A DNA stretch of 64,000 bases from Vidua macroura (taxonomy: Eukaryota > Chordata > Aves > Passeriformes > Viduidae), in the NCBI RefSeq assembly GCF_024509145.1, contig NC_071597.1:62001-126000 (forward strand), written 5' to 3'. Position numbers and translations under genes: made by a program. The number at the start of each line of letters is the position of its first letter. Positions within the stretch are counted from its first letter, which is position 1. The notes under the pieces are model-generated. The model did no database searches. It had not been told where the DNA came from and saw only the letters and a program-made list of their open reading frames with translations. This document shows, one piece after another, positions 32,407 through 46,669 of this stretch.

Positions 32407-35400
32407 TGGCCACTTTTCTCTCCCAAGGAAAAAGGCTGATCTTTGCCTCCAGGGGCCTGTGGCCCTGAGTGGCCAGACACCTCCAAAAATCCAAACGATC
32501 GAAGATGTGTCGCAGACCCAAGCTGCCCCCACCTCAAACCTGTGCTGCCCTGACAGTCCCAAAGGAACCCTACAAACTGACATCAGGAACCTGGGCTGGC
32601 CACTTTTCTTTCCCAAGGAAAAAGGCTGATCTTTGCCTCCAGGGGCCTGTGGCCCTGAAGTGGCCGGACACCTCCAAAAATCGAAACGATCGAAGATGTG
32701 TCGCAGACCCAAGCTGCCCCCACCTCAAACCTGTGCTGCCCTGACAGTCCCAAGGGAACCCTACAAACTGACATCAGGAACCTGGGCTGGCCACTTTTCT
32801 TTCCCAGGGAAAAGGACCAGTCTTTGTCTCCAGGGGCCTGTGGCCCTGAAGTGGCCAGACACCTCCAAAAATCCAAACGATCGAAGATGTGTCGCAGACC
32901 CAAGCTGCCCCCACCTCAAACCTGTGCTGCCCTGACAGTCCCAAGGGAACCCTACAAACTGACATCAGGAACCTGGGCTGGCCACTTTTCTTTCCCAAGG
33001 AAAAAGGCTGATCTTTGCCTCCAGGGGCCTGTGGCCCTGAAGTGGCCGGACACCTCCAAAAATCCAAACGATCGAAGATGTGTCGCAGACCCAAGCTGCC
33101 CCCACCTCAAACCTGTGCTGCCCTGACAGTCCCAAGGGAACCCTACAAACTGACATCAGGAACCTGGGCTGGCCACTTTTCTCTCCCAAGGAAAAAGGCT
33201 GATCTTTGCCTCCAGGGGCCTGTGGCCCTGAGTGGCCGGACTCCTCCAAAAATCCAAACGATCGAGGATGTGTCGCAGACCCAAGTTGCCCCCACCTCAA
33301 ACCTGTGCTGCCCTGACAGTCCCAAGGGAACCCTACAAACTGACATCAGGAACCTGGGCTGGCCACTTTTCTTTCCCAGGGAAAAGGACTGGTCTTTGTT
33401 TCCAGGGGCCTGTGGCCCTGAGTGGCCGGACACCTCCAAAAATCCAAACGATCGAAGATGTGTCGCAGACCCAAGCTGCCCCCAGCTCAAACCTGTGCTG
33501 CCCTGACAGTCCCAAGGGAACCCTACAAACTGACATCAGGAACCTGGGCTGGCCACTTTTCTTTCCCAAGTAAAAAGGCTGATCTTTGCCTCCAGGGGCC
33601 TGTGGCCCTGAGTGGCTGGACACCTCCAAAAATCCAAACGATCGAAGATGTGTCGCAGACCCAAGCTGCCCCCACCTCAAACCTGTGCTGCCCTGACAGT
33701 CCCAAGGGAACCCTACAAACTGACATCAGGAACCTGGGCTGGCCACTTTTCTTTCCCAGGGAAAAGGACCAGTCTTTGTCTCCAGGGGCCTGTGGCCCTG
33801 AAGTGGCCGGACACCTCCAAAAATCCAAACGATCGAAGATGTGTCGCAGACCCAAGCTGCCCCCACCTCAAACCTGTGCTGCCCTGACAGTCCCAAGGGA
33901 ACCCTACAAACTGACATCAGGAACCTGGGCTGACCACTTTTCTTTCCCAGGGAAAACGACCAGTCTTTGTCTCCAGGGGCCTGTGGCCCTGACTGGCCGG
34001 ACACCTCCAAAAATCCAAACGATCGAAGATATGTCGCAGACCCAAGCTGCCCCCACCTCAAACCTGTGCTGCCCTGACAGTCCCAAAGGAACCCTACAAA
34101 CTGACATCAGGAACCTGGGCTGGCCACTTTTCTTTCCCAAGGAAAAAGGCTGATCTTTGCCTCCAGGGTCCTGTGGCCCTGAAGTGGCCGGACACCTCTA
34201 AAAATCCAAACGATCGAAGATGTGTCGCAGACCCAAGCTGCCCCCACCTCAAACCTGTGCTGCCCTGACAGTCCCAAGGGAACCCTACAAACTGACATCA
34301 GGAACCTGGGCTGGCCACTTTTCTTTCCCAGGGAAAAGGACCGGTCTTTGTCTCCAGGGGGCTGTGGCCCTGACTGGCCGGACACCTCCAAAAATCCAAA
34401 CGATCGAGGATGTGTCGCACACCCAAGCTGCCCCCACCTCAAACCTGTGCTGCCCTGACAGTCCCAAGGGAACCCTACAAACTGACATCAGGAACCTGGG
34501 CTGGCCACTTTTCTTTCCCAGGGAAAAGGACCAGTCTTTGTCTCCAGGGGCCTGTGGCCCTGAAGTGGCCGGACACCTCCAAAAATCCAAACGGTCGAAG
34601 ATGTGTCGCAGATCCAAGCTGCCCCCACCTCAAACCTGTGCTGCCCTGACAGTCCCAAGGGAACCCTACAAACTGACATCAGGAACCTGGGCTGGCCACT
34701 TTTCTTTCCCAGGGAAAAGGACCAGTCTTTGTTTCCAGGGGCCTGTGGCCCTGAGTGGCCAGACACCTCCAAAAATCCAAACGATCGAAGATGTGTCGCA
34801 GACCCAAGCTGCCCCCACCTCAAACCTGTGCTGCCCTGACAGTCCCAAGGGAACCCTACAAACTGACATCAGGAACCTGGGCTGACCTCTTTTCTTTCCA
34901 AAGGAAAAAGGCTGATCTTTGCCTCCAGGGGCCTGTGGCCCTGAAGTGGCCGGACACCTCCAAAAATCCAAACGATCGAAGATGTGTCGCAGACCCAAGC
35001 TGCCCCCACCTCAAACCTGTGCTGCCCTGACAGTCCCAAGGGAACCCTACAAACTGACATCAGGAACCTGGGCTGGCCACTTTTCTTTCCTAGGGAAAAG
35101 GACCAGTCTTTGTCTCCAGGGGCCTGTGGCCCTGAAGTGGCCAGACACCTCCAAAAATCCAAACGATCGAAGATGTGTCGCAGACCCAAGCTGCCCCCAG
35201 CTCAAACCTGTGCTGCCCTGACAGTCCCAAGGGAACCCTACAAACTGACATCAGGAACCTGGGCTGGCCACTTTTCTTTCCCAGGGAAAAGGACTGGTCT
35301 TTGTTTCCAGGGGCCTTTGGCCCTGAGTGGCCGGACACCTCCAAAAATCCAAACGATCGAAGATGTGTCGCAGACCCAAGCTGCCCCCACCTCAAACCTG

Positions 35401-36427
35401 TGCTGCCCTGACAGTCCCAAAGGAACCCTACAAACTGACATCAGGAACCTGGGCTGGCCACTTTTCTTTCCCAGGGAAAAAGGCTGATCCTTACCTCCAG
35501 GGGCCTGTGGCCCTGAAGTGGCCGGACACCTCCAAAAATCCAAACGATCGAGGATGTGTCACAGACCCAAGCTGCCCCCACCTCAAACCTGTGCTGCCCT
35601 GACAGTCCCAAGGGAACCCTACAAACTGACATCAGGAACCTGGGCTGGCCACTTTTCTTTCCCAAGGAAAAAGGCTGATCTTTGCCTCCAGGGGCCTGTG
35701 GCCCTGACTGGCCGGACACCTCCAAAAATCCAAACGATCGAAGATGTGTCGCAGACCCAAGCTGCCCCCACCTCAAACCTGTGCTGCCCTGACAGTCCCA
35801 AGGGAACCCTACAAACTGACATCAGGAACCTGGGCTGGCCACTTTTCTTTCCCAGGGAAAAAGGCTGATCCTTACCTCCAGGGGCCTGTGGCCCTGAAGT
35901 GGCCGGACACCTCCAAAAATCCAAACGATCAAGGATGTGTCACAGACCCACGCTGGCCCAGCTCAAACCTGTGCTGCCCTGACAGTCCCAAGGGAACCCT
36001 ACAAACTGACATCAGGAACCTGGGCTGGCCACTTTTCTTTCCCAAGGAAAAAGGCTGATCTTTGCCTCCAGGGGCCTGCGGCCCTGAGTGGCCGGACACC
36101 TCCAAAAATCCAAACGATCGAAGATGTGTCACAGACCCAAGCTGCCCCCAGCTCAAACCTGTGCTGCCCTGACAGTCCCAAGGGAACCCTACAAACTGAC
36201 ATCAGGAACCTGGGCTGGCCACTTTTCTTTCCCAGGGAAAAGGACCAGTCTTTGTCTCCAGGGGCCTGTGGCCCTGAAGTGGCCAGACACCTCCAAAAAT
36301 CCAAACGATCGAAGATGTGTCGCAGACCCAAGCTGCCCCCACCTCAAACCTGTGCTGCCCTGACAGTCCCAAGGGAACCCTACAAACTGACATCAGGAAC
36401 CTGGGCTGGCCACTTTTCTTTCCCAAC

Positions 36428-39400
36428 GAAAAAGGCTGATCTTTGCCTCCAGGGGCCTGTGGCCCTGAGTGGCCGGACTCCTCCAAAAATCCAAACGATC
36501 GAGGATGTGTCGCAGACCCAAGTTGCCCCCACCTCAAACCTGTGCTGCCCTGACAGTCCCAAGGGAACCCTACAAACTGACATCAGGAACCTGGGCTGGC
36601 CACTTTTCTTTCCCAGGGAAAAGGACTGGTCTTTGTTTCCAGGGGCCTGTGGCCCTGAGTGGCCGGACACCTCCAAAAATCCAAACGATCGAAGATGTGT
36701 CGCAGACCCAAGCTGCCCCCACCTCAAACCTGTGCTGCCCTGACAGTCCCAAGGGAACCCTACAAACTGACATCAGGAACCTGGGCTGGCCACTTTTCTC
36801 TCCCAAGGAAAAAGGCTGATCTTTGCCTCCAGGGGCCTGTGGCCCTGAGTGGCCGGACTCCTCCAAAAATCCAAACGATCGAGGATGTGTCGCAGACCCA
36901 AGTTGCCCCCACCTCAAACCTGTGCTGCCCTGACAGTCCCAAGGGAACCCTACAAACTGACATCAGGAACCTGGGCTGGCCACTTTTCTTTCCCAGGGAA
37001 AAGGACTGGTCTTTGTTTCCAGGGGCCTGTGGCCCTGAGTGGCCGGACACCTCCAAAAATCCAAACGATCGAAGATGTGTCGCAGACCCAAGCTGCCCCC
37101 ACCTCAAACCTGTGCTGCCCTGACAGTCCCAAGGGAACCCTACAAACTGACATCAGGAACCTGGGCTGGCCACTTTTCTTTCCCAGGGAAAAGGACCAGT
37201 CTTTGTCTCCAGGGGCCTGTGGCCCTGAAGTGGCCGGACACCTCCAAAAATCCAAATGATCGAAGATGTGTCGCAGACCCAAGCTGCCCCCACCTCAAAC
37301 CTGTGCTGCCCTGACAGTCCCAAGGGAACCCTACAAACTGACATCAGGAACCTGGGCTGGCCACTTTTCTTTCCCAAGGAAAAAGGCTGATCTTTGCCTC
37401 CAGGGGCCTGTGGCCCGGACTGGCCGGACACCTCCAAAAATCCAAACGATCGAAGATGTGTCGCAGACCCAAGCTGCCCCCACCTCAAACCTGTGCTGCC
37501 CTGACAGTCCCAAAGGAACCCTACAAACTGACATCAGGAACCTGGGCTGGCCACTTTTCTTTCCCAGGGAAAAGGACCGGTCTTTGTCTCCAGGGGCCTG
37601 TGGCCCTGAGTGGTCGGACACCTCCAAAAATCCAAACGATCGAGGATGTGTCGCAGACCCAAGCTGCCCCCACCTCAAACCTGTGCTGCCCTGACAGTCC
37701 CAAGGGAACCCTACAAACTGACATCAGGAACCTGGGCTGGCCACTTTTCTTTCCCAGGGAAAAGGACCAGTCTTTGTCTCCAGGGGCCTGTGGCCCTGAA
37801 GTGGCCAGACACATCCAAAAATCCAAACGATCGAAGATGTGTCGCAGACCCAAGCTGCCCCCACCTCAAACCTGTGCTGCCCTGACAGTCCCAAGGGAAC
37901 CCTACAAACTGACATCAGGAACCTGGGCTGACGTCTTTTCTTTCCAAAGGAAAAATCTGATCTTTGCCTCCAGGGGCCTGTGGCCCTGAGTGGCCGGACA
38001 CCTCCAAAAATCCAAACGATCGAAGATGTGTCGCAGACCCAAGCTGCCCCCACCTCAAACCTGTGCTGCCCTGACAGTCCCAAGGGAACCCTACAAACTG
38101 ACATCAGGAACCTGGGCTGGCCACTTTTCTTTCCCAGGGAAAAAGGCTAATCTTTGCCTCCAGGGGCCTGTGGCCCTGAAGTGGCCGGACACCTCCAAAA
38201 ATCCAAACGATCGAAGATGTGTCGCAGACCCAAGCTGCCCCCACCTCAAACCTGTGCTGCCCTGACAGTCCCAAGGGAACCCTACAAACTGACATCAGGA
38301 ACCTGGGCTGGCCACTTTTCTTTCCCAGGTAAAAGAACTGGTCTTTGTCTCCAGGGACCTGTGGCCCTGAAGTGGCCGGACACCTCCAAAAATCCAAACG
38401 ATCGAAGATGTGTCGCAGACCCAAGCTGCCCCCAGCTCAAACCTGAGCTGCCCTGACAGTCCTAAGGGAACCCTACAAACTGAAATCAGGAACCTGGGCT
38501 GGCCACTTTTCTTTCCCAGGGAAAAGAACTGGTCTTTGTCTCCAGAGGCCTGTGGCCCTGGAGCGGCCAGACACCTCCAAAAATCCAAACGATCGAAGAT
38601 GTGTTGCAGACCTAAGCTGCCCCCAGCTCAAACCTGAGCTGCCCTGACAGTCCTAAGGGAACCCTACAAACTGACATCAGGAACCTGGGCTGGCCACTTT
38701 TCTTTCCCAGGGAAAAGCACCAGTCTTTGTCTCCAGGGGCCTGTGGCCCTGAAGTGGCCAGACACATCCAAAAATCCAAACGATCGAAGATGTGTCGCAG
38801 ACCCAAGCTGCCCCCACCTCAAACCTGTGCTGCCCTGACAGTCCCAAGGGAACCCTACAAACTGACATCAGGAACCTGGGCTGGCCACTTTTCTTTCCCA
38901 GGGAAAAGGACCAGTGTTTGTTTCCAGGGGCCTTTGGCCCTGACTGGCCGGACACCTCCAAAAATCCAAACGATCGAAGATGTGTCGCAGACCCAAGCTG
39001 CCCCCACCTCAAACCTGTGCTGCCCTGACAGTCCCAAAGGAACCCTACAAACTGACATCAGGAACCTGGGCTGGCCACTTTTCTTTCCCAGGGAAAAAGG
39101 CTGATCCTTACCTCCAGGGGCCTGTGGCCCTGAAGTGGCCGGACACCTCCAAAAATCCAAACGATCGAGGATGTGTCACAGACCCAAGCTGCCCCCACCT
39201 CAAACCTGTGCTGCCCTGACAGTCCCAAGGGAACCCTACAAACTGACATCAGGAACCTGGGCTGGCCACTATTCTTTCCCAGGGAAAAAGGCTGATCTTT
39301 GCCTCCAGGGGCCTGTGGCCCTGAGTGGCCGGACACCTCCAAAAATCCAAACGATCGAAGATGTGTCGCAGACCCAAGCTGCCCCCACCTCAAACCTGTG

Positions 39401-40310
39401 CTGCCCTGACAGTCCCAAGGGAACCCTACAAACTGACATCAGGAACCTGGGCTGGCCACTTTTCTTTCCCAGGGAAAAAGGCTGATCCTTACCTCCAGGG
39501 GCCTGTGGCCCTGAAGTGGCCGGACACCTCCAAAAATCCAAACGATCGAGGATGTGTCACAGACCCACGCTGGCCCAGCTCAAACCTGTGCTGCCCTGAC
39601 AGTCCCAAGGGAACCCTACAAACTGACATCAGGAACCTGGGCTGGCCACTTTTCTTTCCCAAGGAAAAAGGATGATCTTTGCCTCCAGGGGCCTGCGGCC
39701 CTGAGTGGCCGGACACCTCCAAAAATCCAAACGATCGAAGATGTGTCGCAGACCCAAGCTGCCCCCAGCTCAAACCTGTGCTGCCCTGACAGTCCCAAGG
39801 GAACCCTACAAACTGACATCAGGAACCTGGGCTGGCCACTTTTCTTTCCCAAGGAAAAAGGACCGGTCTTTGTCTCCAGGGGTCTGTGACATTGAGTGGC
39901 CCGACACCTCCAAAAATCCAAACGATCGAAGATGTGTCGCAGACCCAAGCTGCCCCCACCTCAAACCTGTGCTGCCCTGACAGTCCCAAGGGAACCCTAC
40001 AAACTGACATCAAGAACCTGGGCTGGCCACTTTTCTTTCCCAAGGAAAAAGGCTGATCTTTGCCTCCAGGGGCCTGTGGCCCTGAAGTGGCCGGACACCT
40101 CCAAAAATCCAAACGATCGAAGATGTGTCGCAGACCCAAGCTGCCCCCACCTCAAACCTGTGCTGCCCTGACAGTCCCAAGGGAACCCTAGAAACTGACA
40201 TCAGGAACCTGGGCTGGCCACTTTTCTTTCCCAAGGAAAAAGGCTGATCTTTGCCTCCAGGGGCCTGTGGCCCTGAGTGGCCGGACACCTCCAAAAATCC
40301 AAACGATCGA
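36428..40310 (+). repeat. 4,380-bp period duplication, copy 1
   Basis: This 3.88-kb run reappears at 40,808-44,690 with an offset of exactly 4,380 bp (23 monomers). In the lines I compared directly the copies agree base for base, including rare private variants ('ccactattctttcc', 'tggcccggactgg', 'ccagggacctg', 'gttgcagacctaag'), apart from T/C at 37,007/41,387. Similarity ends at about 40,311, where 'gaggatgtgtcac' meets 'gaagatatgtcgc'. Confidence 0.92.
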
Positions 40311-40807
40311 GGATGTGTCACAGACCCAAGCTGCCCCCACCTCAAACCTGTGCTGCCCTGACAGTCCCAAGGGAACCCTACAAACTGACATCAGGAACCT
40401 GGGCTGGCCACTTTTCTTTCCCAGGGAAAAGGACCAGTCTTTGTCTCCAGTGGCCTGTGGCCCTGAAGTGGCCAGACACCTCCAAAAATCCAAACGATCG
40501 AAGATGTGTCGCAGACCCAAGCTGCCCCCACCTCAAACCTGTGCTGCCCTGACAGTCCCAAGGGAACCCTACAAACTGACATCAGGAACCTGGGCTGGCC
40601 ACTTTTCTTTCCCAACGAAAAAGGCTGATCTTTGCCTCCAGGGGCCTGTGGCCCTGAAGTGGCCGGACACCTCCAAAAATCCAAACGATCGAAGATGTGT
40701 CGCAGACCCAAGCTGCCCCCACCTCAAACCTGTGCTGCCCTGACAGTCCCAAGGGAACCCTACAAACTGACATCAGGAACCTGGGCTGGCCACTTTTCTC
40801 TCCCAAG

Positions 40808-43800
40808 GAAAAAGGCTGATCTTTGCCTCCAGGGGCCTGTGGCCCTGAGTGGCCGGACTCCTCCAAAAATCCAAACGATCGAGGATGTGTCGCAGACCCA
40901 AGTTGCCCCCACCTCAAACCTGTGCTGCCCTGACAGTCCCAAGGGAACCCTACAAACTGACATCAGGAACCTGGGCTGGCCACTTTTCTTTCCCAGGGAA
41001 AAGGACTGGTCTTTGTTTCCAGGGGCCTGTGGCCCTGAGTGGCCGGACACCTCCAAAAATCCAAACGATCGAAGATGTGTCGCAGACCCAAGCTGCCCCC
41101 ACCTCAAACCTGTGCTGCCCTGACAGTCCCAAGGGAACCCTACAAACTGACATCAGGAACCTGGGCTGGCCACTTTTCTCTCCCAAGGAAAAAGGCTGAT
41201 CTTTGCCTCCAGGGGCCTGTGGCCCTGAGTGGCCGGACTCCTCCAAAAATCCAAACGATCGAGGATGTGTCGCAGACCCAAGTTGCCCCCACCTCAAACC
41301 TGTGCTGCCCTGACAGTCCCAAGGGAACCCTACAAACTGACATCAGGAACCTGGGCTGGCCACTTTTCTTTCCCAGGGAAAAGGACCGGTCTTTGTTTCC
41401 AGGGGCCTGTGGCCCTGAGTGGCCGGACACCTCCAAAAATCCAAACGATCGAAGATGTGTCGCAGACCCAAGCTGCCCCCACCTCAAACCTGTGCTGCCC
41501 TGACAGTCCCAAGGGAACCCTACAAACTGACATCAGGAACCTGGGCTGGCCACTTTTCTTTCCCAGGGAAAAGGACCAGTCTTTGTCTCCAGGGGCCTGT
41601 GGCCCTGAAGTGGCCGGACACCTCCAAAAATCCAAATGATCGAAGATGTGTCGCAGACCCAAGCTGCCCCCACCTCAAACCTGTGCTGCCCTGACAGTCC
41701 CAAGGGAACCCTACAAACTGACATCAGGAACCTGGGCTGGCCACTTTTCTTTCCCAAGGAAAAAGGCTGATCTTTGCCTCCAGGGGCCTGTGGCCCGGAC
41801 TGGCCGGACACCTCCAAAAATCCAAACGATCGAAGATGTGTCGCAGACCCAAGCTGCCCCCACCTCAAACCTGTGCTGCCCTGACAGTCCCAAAGGAACC
41901 CTACAAACTGACATCAGGAACCTGGGCTGGCCACTTTTCTTTCCCAGGGAAAAGGACCGGTCTTTGTCTCCAGGGGCCTGTGGCCCTGAGTGGTCGGACA
42001 CCTCCAAAAATCCAAACGATCGAGGATGTGTCGCAGACCCAAGCTGCCCCCACCTCAAACCTGTGCTGCCCTGACAGTCCCAAGGGAACCCTACAAACTG
42101 ACATCAGGAACCTGGGCTGGCCACTTTTCTTTCCCAGGGAAAAGGACCAGTCTTTGTCTCCAGGGGCCTGTGGCCCTGAAGTGGCCAGACACATCCAAAA
42201 ATCCAAACGATCGAAGATGTGTCGCAGACCCAAGCTGCCCCCACCTCAAACCTGTGCTGCCCTGACAGTCCCAAGGGAACCCTACAAACTGACATCAGGA
42301 ACCTGGGCTGACGTCTTTTCTTTCCAAAGGAAAAATCTGATCTTTGCCTCCAGGGGCCTGTGGCCCTGAGTGGCCGGACACCTCCAAAAATCCAAACGAT
42401 CGAAGATGTGTCGCAGACCCAAGCTGCCCCCACCTCAAACCTGTGCTGCCCTGACAGTCCCAAGGGAACCCTACAAACTGACATCAGGAACCTGGGCTGG
42501 CCACTTTTCTTTCCCAGGGAAAAAGGCTAATCTTTGCCTCCAGGGGCCTGTGGCCCTGAAGTGGCCGGACACCTCCAAAAATCCAAACGATCGAAGATGT
42601 GTCGCAGACCCAAGCTGCCCCCACCTCAAACCTGTGCTGCCCTGACAGTCCCAAGGGAACCCTACAAACTGACATCAGGAACCTGGGCTGGCCACTTTTC
42701 TTTCCCAGGTAAAAGAACTGGTCTTTGTCTCCAGGGACCTGTGGCCCTGAAGTGGCCGGACACCTCCAAAAATCCAAACGATCGAAGATGTGTCGCAGAC
42801 CCAAGCTGCCCCCAGCTCAAACCTGAGCTGCCCTGACAGTCCTAAGGGAACCCTACAAACTGAAATCAGGAACCTGGGCTGGCCACTTTTCTTTCCCAGG
42901 GAAAAGAACTGGTCTTTGTCTCCAGAGGCCTGTGGCCCTGGAGCGGCCAGACACCTCCAAAAATCCAAACGATCGAAGATGTGTTGCAGACCTAAGCTGC
43001 CCCCAGCTCAAACCTGAGCTGCCCTGACAGTCCTAAGGGAACCCTACAAACTGACATCAGGAACCTGGGCTGGCCACTTTTCTTTCCCAGGGAAAAGCAC
43101 CAGTCTTTGTCTCCAGGGGCCTGTGGCCCTGAAGTGGCCAGACACATCCAAAAATCCAAACGATCGAAGATGTGTCGCAGACCCAAGCTGCCCCCACCTC
43201 AAACCTGTGCTGCCCTGACAGTCCCAAGGGAACCCTACAAACTGACATCAGGAACCTGGGCTGGCCACTTTTCTTTCCCAGGGAAAAGGACCAGTGTTTG
43301 TTTCCAGGGGCCTTTGGCCCTGACTGGCCGGACACCTCCAAAAATCCAAACGATCGAAGATGTGTCGCAGACCCAAGCTGCCCCCACCTCAAACCTGTGC
43401 TGCCCTGACAGTCCCAAAGGAACCCTACAAACTGACATCAGGAACCTGGGCTGGCCACTTTTCTTTCCCAGGGAAAAAGGCTGATCCTTACCTCCAGGGG
43501 CCTGTGGCCCTGAAGTGGCCGGACACCTCCAAAAATCCAAACGATCGAGGATGTGTCACAGACCCAAGCTGCCCCCACCTCAAACCTGTGCTGCCCTGAC
43601 AGTCCCAAGGGAACCCTACAAACTGACATCAGGAACCTGGGCTGGCCACTATTCTTTCCCAGGGAAAAAGGCTGATCTTTGCCTCCAGGGGCCTGTGGCC
43701 CTGAGTGGCCGGACACCTCCAAAAATCCAAACGATCGAAGATGTGTCGCAGACCCAAGCTGCCCCCACCTCAAACCTGTGCTGCCCTGACAGTCCCAAGG

Positions 43801-44690
43801 GAACCCTACAAACTGACATCAGGAACCTGGGCTGGCCACTTTTCTTTCCCAGGGAAAAAGGCTGATCCTTACCTCCAGGGGCCTGTGGCCCTGAAGTGGC
43901 CGGACACCTCCAAAAATCCAAACGATCGAGGATGTGTCACAGACCCACGCTGGCCCAGCTCAAACCTGTGCTGCCCTGACAGTCCCAAGGGAACCCTACA
44001 AACTGACATCAGGAACCTGGGCTGGCCACTTTTCTTTCCCAAGGAAAAAGGATGATCTTTGCCTCCAGGGGCCTGCGGCCCTGAGTGGCCGGACACCTCC
44101 AAAAATCCAAACGATCGAAGATGTGTCGCAGACCCAAGCTGCCCCCAGCTCAAACCTGTGCTGCCCTGACAGTCCCAAGGGAACCCTACAAACTGACATC
44201 AGGAACCTGGGCTGGCCACTTTTCTTTCCCAAGGAAAAAGGACCGGTCTTTGTCTCCAGGGGTCTGTGACATTGAGTGGCCCGACACCTCCAAAAATCCA
44301 AACGATCGAAGATGTGTCGCAGACCCAAGCTGCCCCCACCTCAAACCTGTGCTGCCCTGACAGTCCCAAGGGAACCCTACAAACTGACATCAAGAACCTG
44401 GGCTGGCCACTTTTCTTTCCCAAGGAAAAAGGCTGATCTTTGCCTCCAGGGGCCTGTGGCCCTGAAGTGGCCGGACACCTCCAAAAATCCAAACGATCGA
44501 AGATGTGTCGCAGACCCAAGCTGCCCCCACCTCAAACCTGTGCTGCCCTGACAGTCCCAAGGGAACCCTAGAAACTGACATCAGGAACCTGGGCTGGCCA
44601 CTTTTCTTTCCCAAGGAAAAAGGCTGATCTTTGCCTCCAGGGGCCTGTGGCCCTGAGTGGCCGGACACCTCCAAAAATCCAAACGATCGA
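40808..44690 (+). repeat. 4,380-bp period duplication, copy 2
   Basis: This is the partner of 36,428-40,310. The monomer just before each copy carries the rare 'cccaacgaaaaagg' word (near 36,424 and 40,612), but at an offset of about 4,188 bp, one monomer less than the main offset. One monomer was therefore gained in copy 2's leading edge, consistent with unequal exchange. Confidence 0.9.
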
Positions 44691-46669
44691 AGATATGTCG
44701 CAGACCCAAGCTGCCCCCACCTCAAACCTGTGCTGCCCTGACAGTCCCAAAGGAACCCTACAAACTGACATCAGGAACCTGGGCTGGCCACTTTTCTTTC
44801 CCAAGGAAAAAGGCTGCTTTTTGCCTCCAGGGGCCTGTGGCCCTGAAGTGGCCGGACACCTCCAAAAATCCAAACGATCGAAGATGTGTCGCAGACCCAA
44901 GCTGCCCCCAGCTCAAACCTGTGCTGCCCTGACAGTCCCAAGGGAACCCTACAAACTGACATCAGGAACCTGGGCTGGCCACTTTTCTTTCCCAGGGAAA
45001 AGGACCAGTCTTTGTCTCCAGGTGCCTGTGGCCCTGAAGTGGCCAGACACCTCCAAAAATCCAAACGATCGAGGATGTGTCGCAGACCCAAGCTGCCCCC
45101 AGCTCAAACCTGTGCTGCCCTGACAGTCCCAAGGGAACCCTACAAACTGACATCAGGAACCTGGGCTGGCCACTTTTCTTTCCCAAGGAAAAAGGCTGAT
45201 CTTTGCCTCCAGGGGCCTGCGGCCCTGAAGTGGCTGGACACCTCCAAAAATCCAAACGATCGAAGATGTGTCGCAGACCCAAGCTGCCCCCACCTCAAAC
45301 CTGTGCTGCCCTGACAGTCCCAAGGGAACCCTACAAACTGACATCAGGAACCTGGGCTGGCCACTTTTCTTTCCCAAGGAAAAAGGCTGATCTTTGCCTC
45401 CAGGGGCCTGTGGCCCTGAAGTGGCCGGACACCTCCAAAAATCCAAACGATCGAAGATGTGTTGCAGACCCAAGCTGCCCCCACCTCAAACCTGTGCTGC
45501 CCTGACAGTCCCAAGGGAACCCTACAAACTGACATCAGGAACCTGGGCTGGCCACTTTTCTCTCACAAGGAAAAAGGCTGATCTTTGCCTCCAGGGGCCT
45601 GTGGCCCTGAGTGGCCGGACACCTCCAAAAATCCAAACGATCGAAGATGTGTCGCAGACCCAAGCTGCCCCCACCTCAAACCTGTGCTGCCCTGACAGTC
45701 CCAAAGGAACCCCACAAACTAACATCAGGAACCGGGGCTGGCCACTTTTCTTTCCCAAGGAAAAAGGCTGATCTTTGCCTCCAGGGGCCTGTGGCCCTGA
45801 GTGGCCGGACACCTCCAAAAATCCAAACGATCGAAGATGTGTCGCAGACCCAAGCTGCCCCCAGCTCAAACCTGTGCTGCCCTGACAGTCCCAAGGGAAC
45901 CCTACAAACTGACATCAGGAACCTGGGCTGGCCACTTTTCTTTCCCAAGGAAAAAGGCTGATCTTTGCCTCCAGGGGCCTGTGGCCCTGAAGTGGCCGGA
46001 CACCTCCAAAAATCCAAACGATCGAAGATGTGTCGCAGACCCAAGCTGCCCCCACCTCAAACCTGTGCTGCCCTGACAGTCCCAAGGGAACCCTACAAAC
46101 TGACATCAGGAACCTGGGCTGGCCACTTTTCTCTCCCAAGGAAAAAGGCTGATCTTTGCCTCCAGGGGCCTGTGGCCCTGAGTGGCCGGACACCTCCAAA
46201 AATCCAAACGATCGAGGATGTGTCGCAGACCCAAGCTGCCCCCACCTCAAACCTGTGCTGCCCTGACAGTCCCAAAGGAACCCTACAAACTGACATCAGG
46301 AACCTGGGCTGGCCACTTTTCTTTCCCAAGGAAAAAGGCTGATCTTTGCTTCCAGGGGCCTGTGGCCCTGAAGTGGCCGGACACCTCCAAAAATCCAAAC
46401 GATCGAGGATGTGTCGCAGACCCAAGCTGCCCCCACCTCAAACCTGTGCTGCCCTGACAGTCCCAAGGGAACCCTACAAACTGACATCAGGAACCTGGGC
46501 TGGCCACTTTTCTTTCCCAGGGAAAAGGACCAGTCTTTGTTTCCAGGGGCCTGTGGCCCTGAGTGGCCGGACACCTCCAAAAATCCAAACGATCGAAGAT
46601 GTGTCGCAGACCCAAGCTGCCCCCACCTCAAACCTGTGCTGCCCTGACAGTCCCAAGGGAACCCTACAA

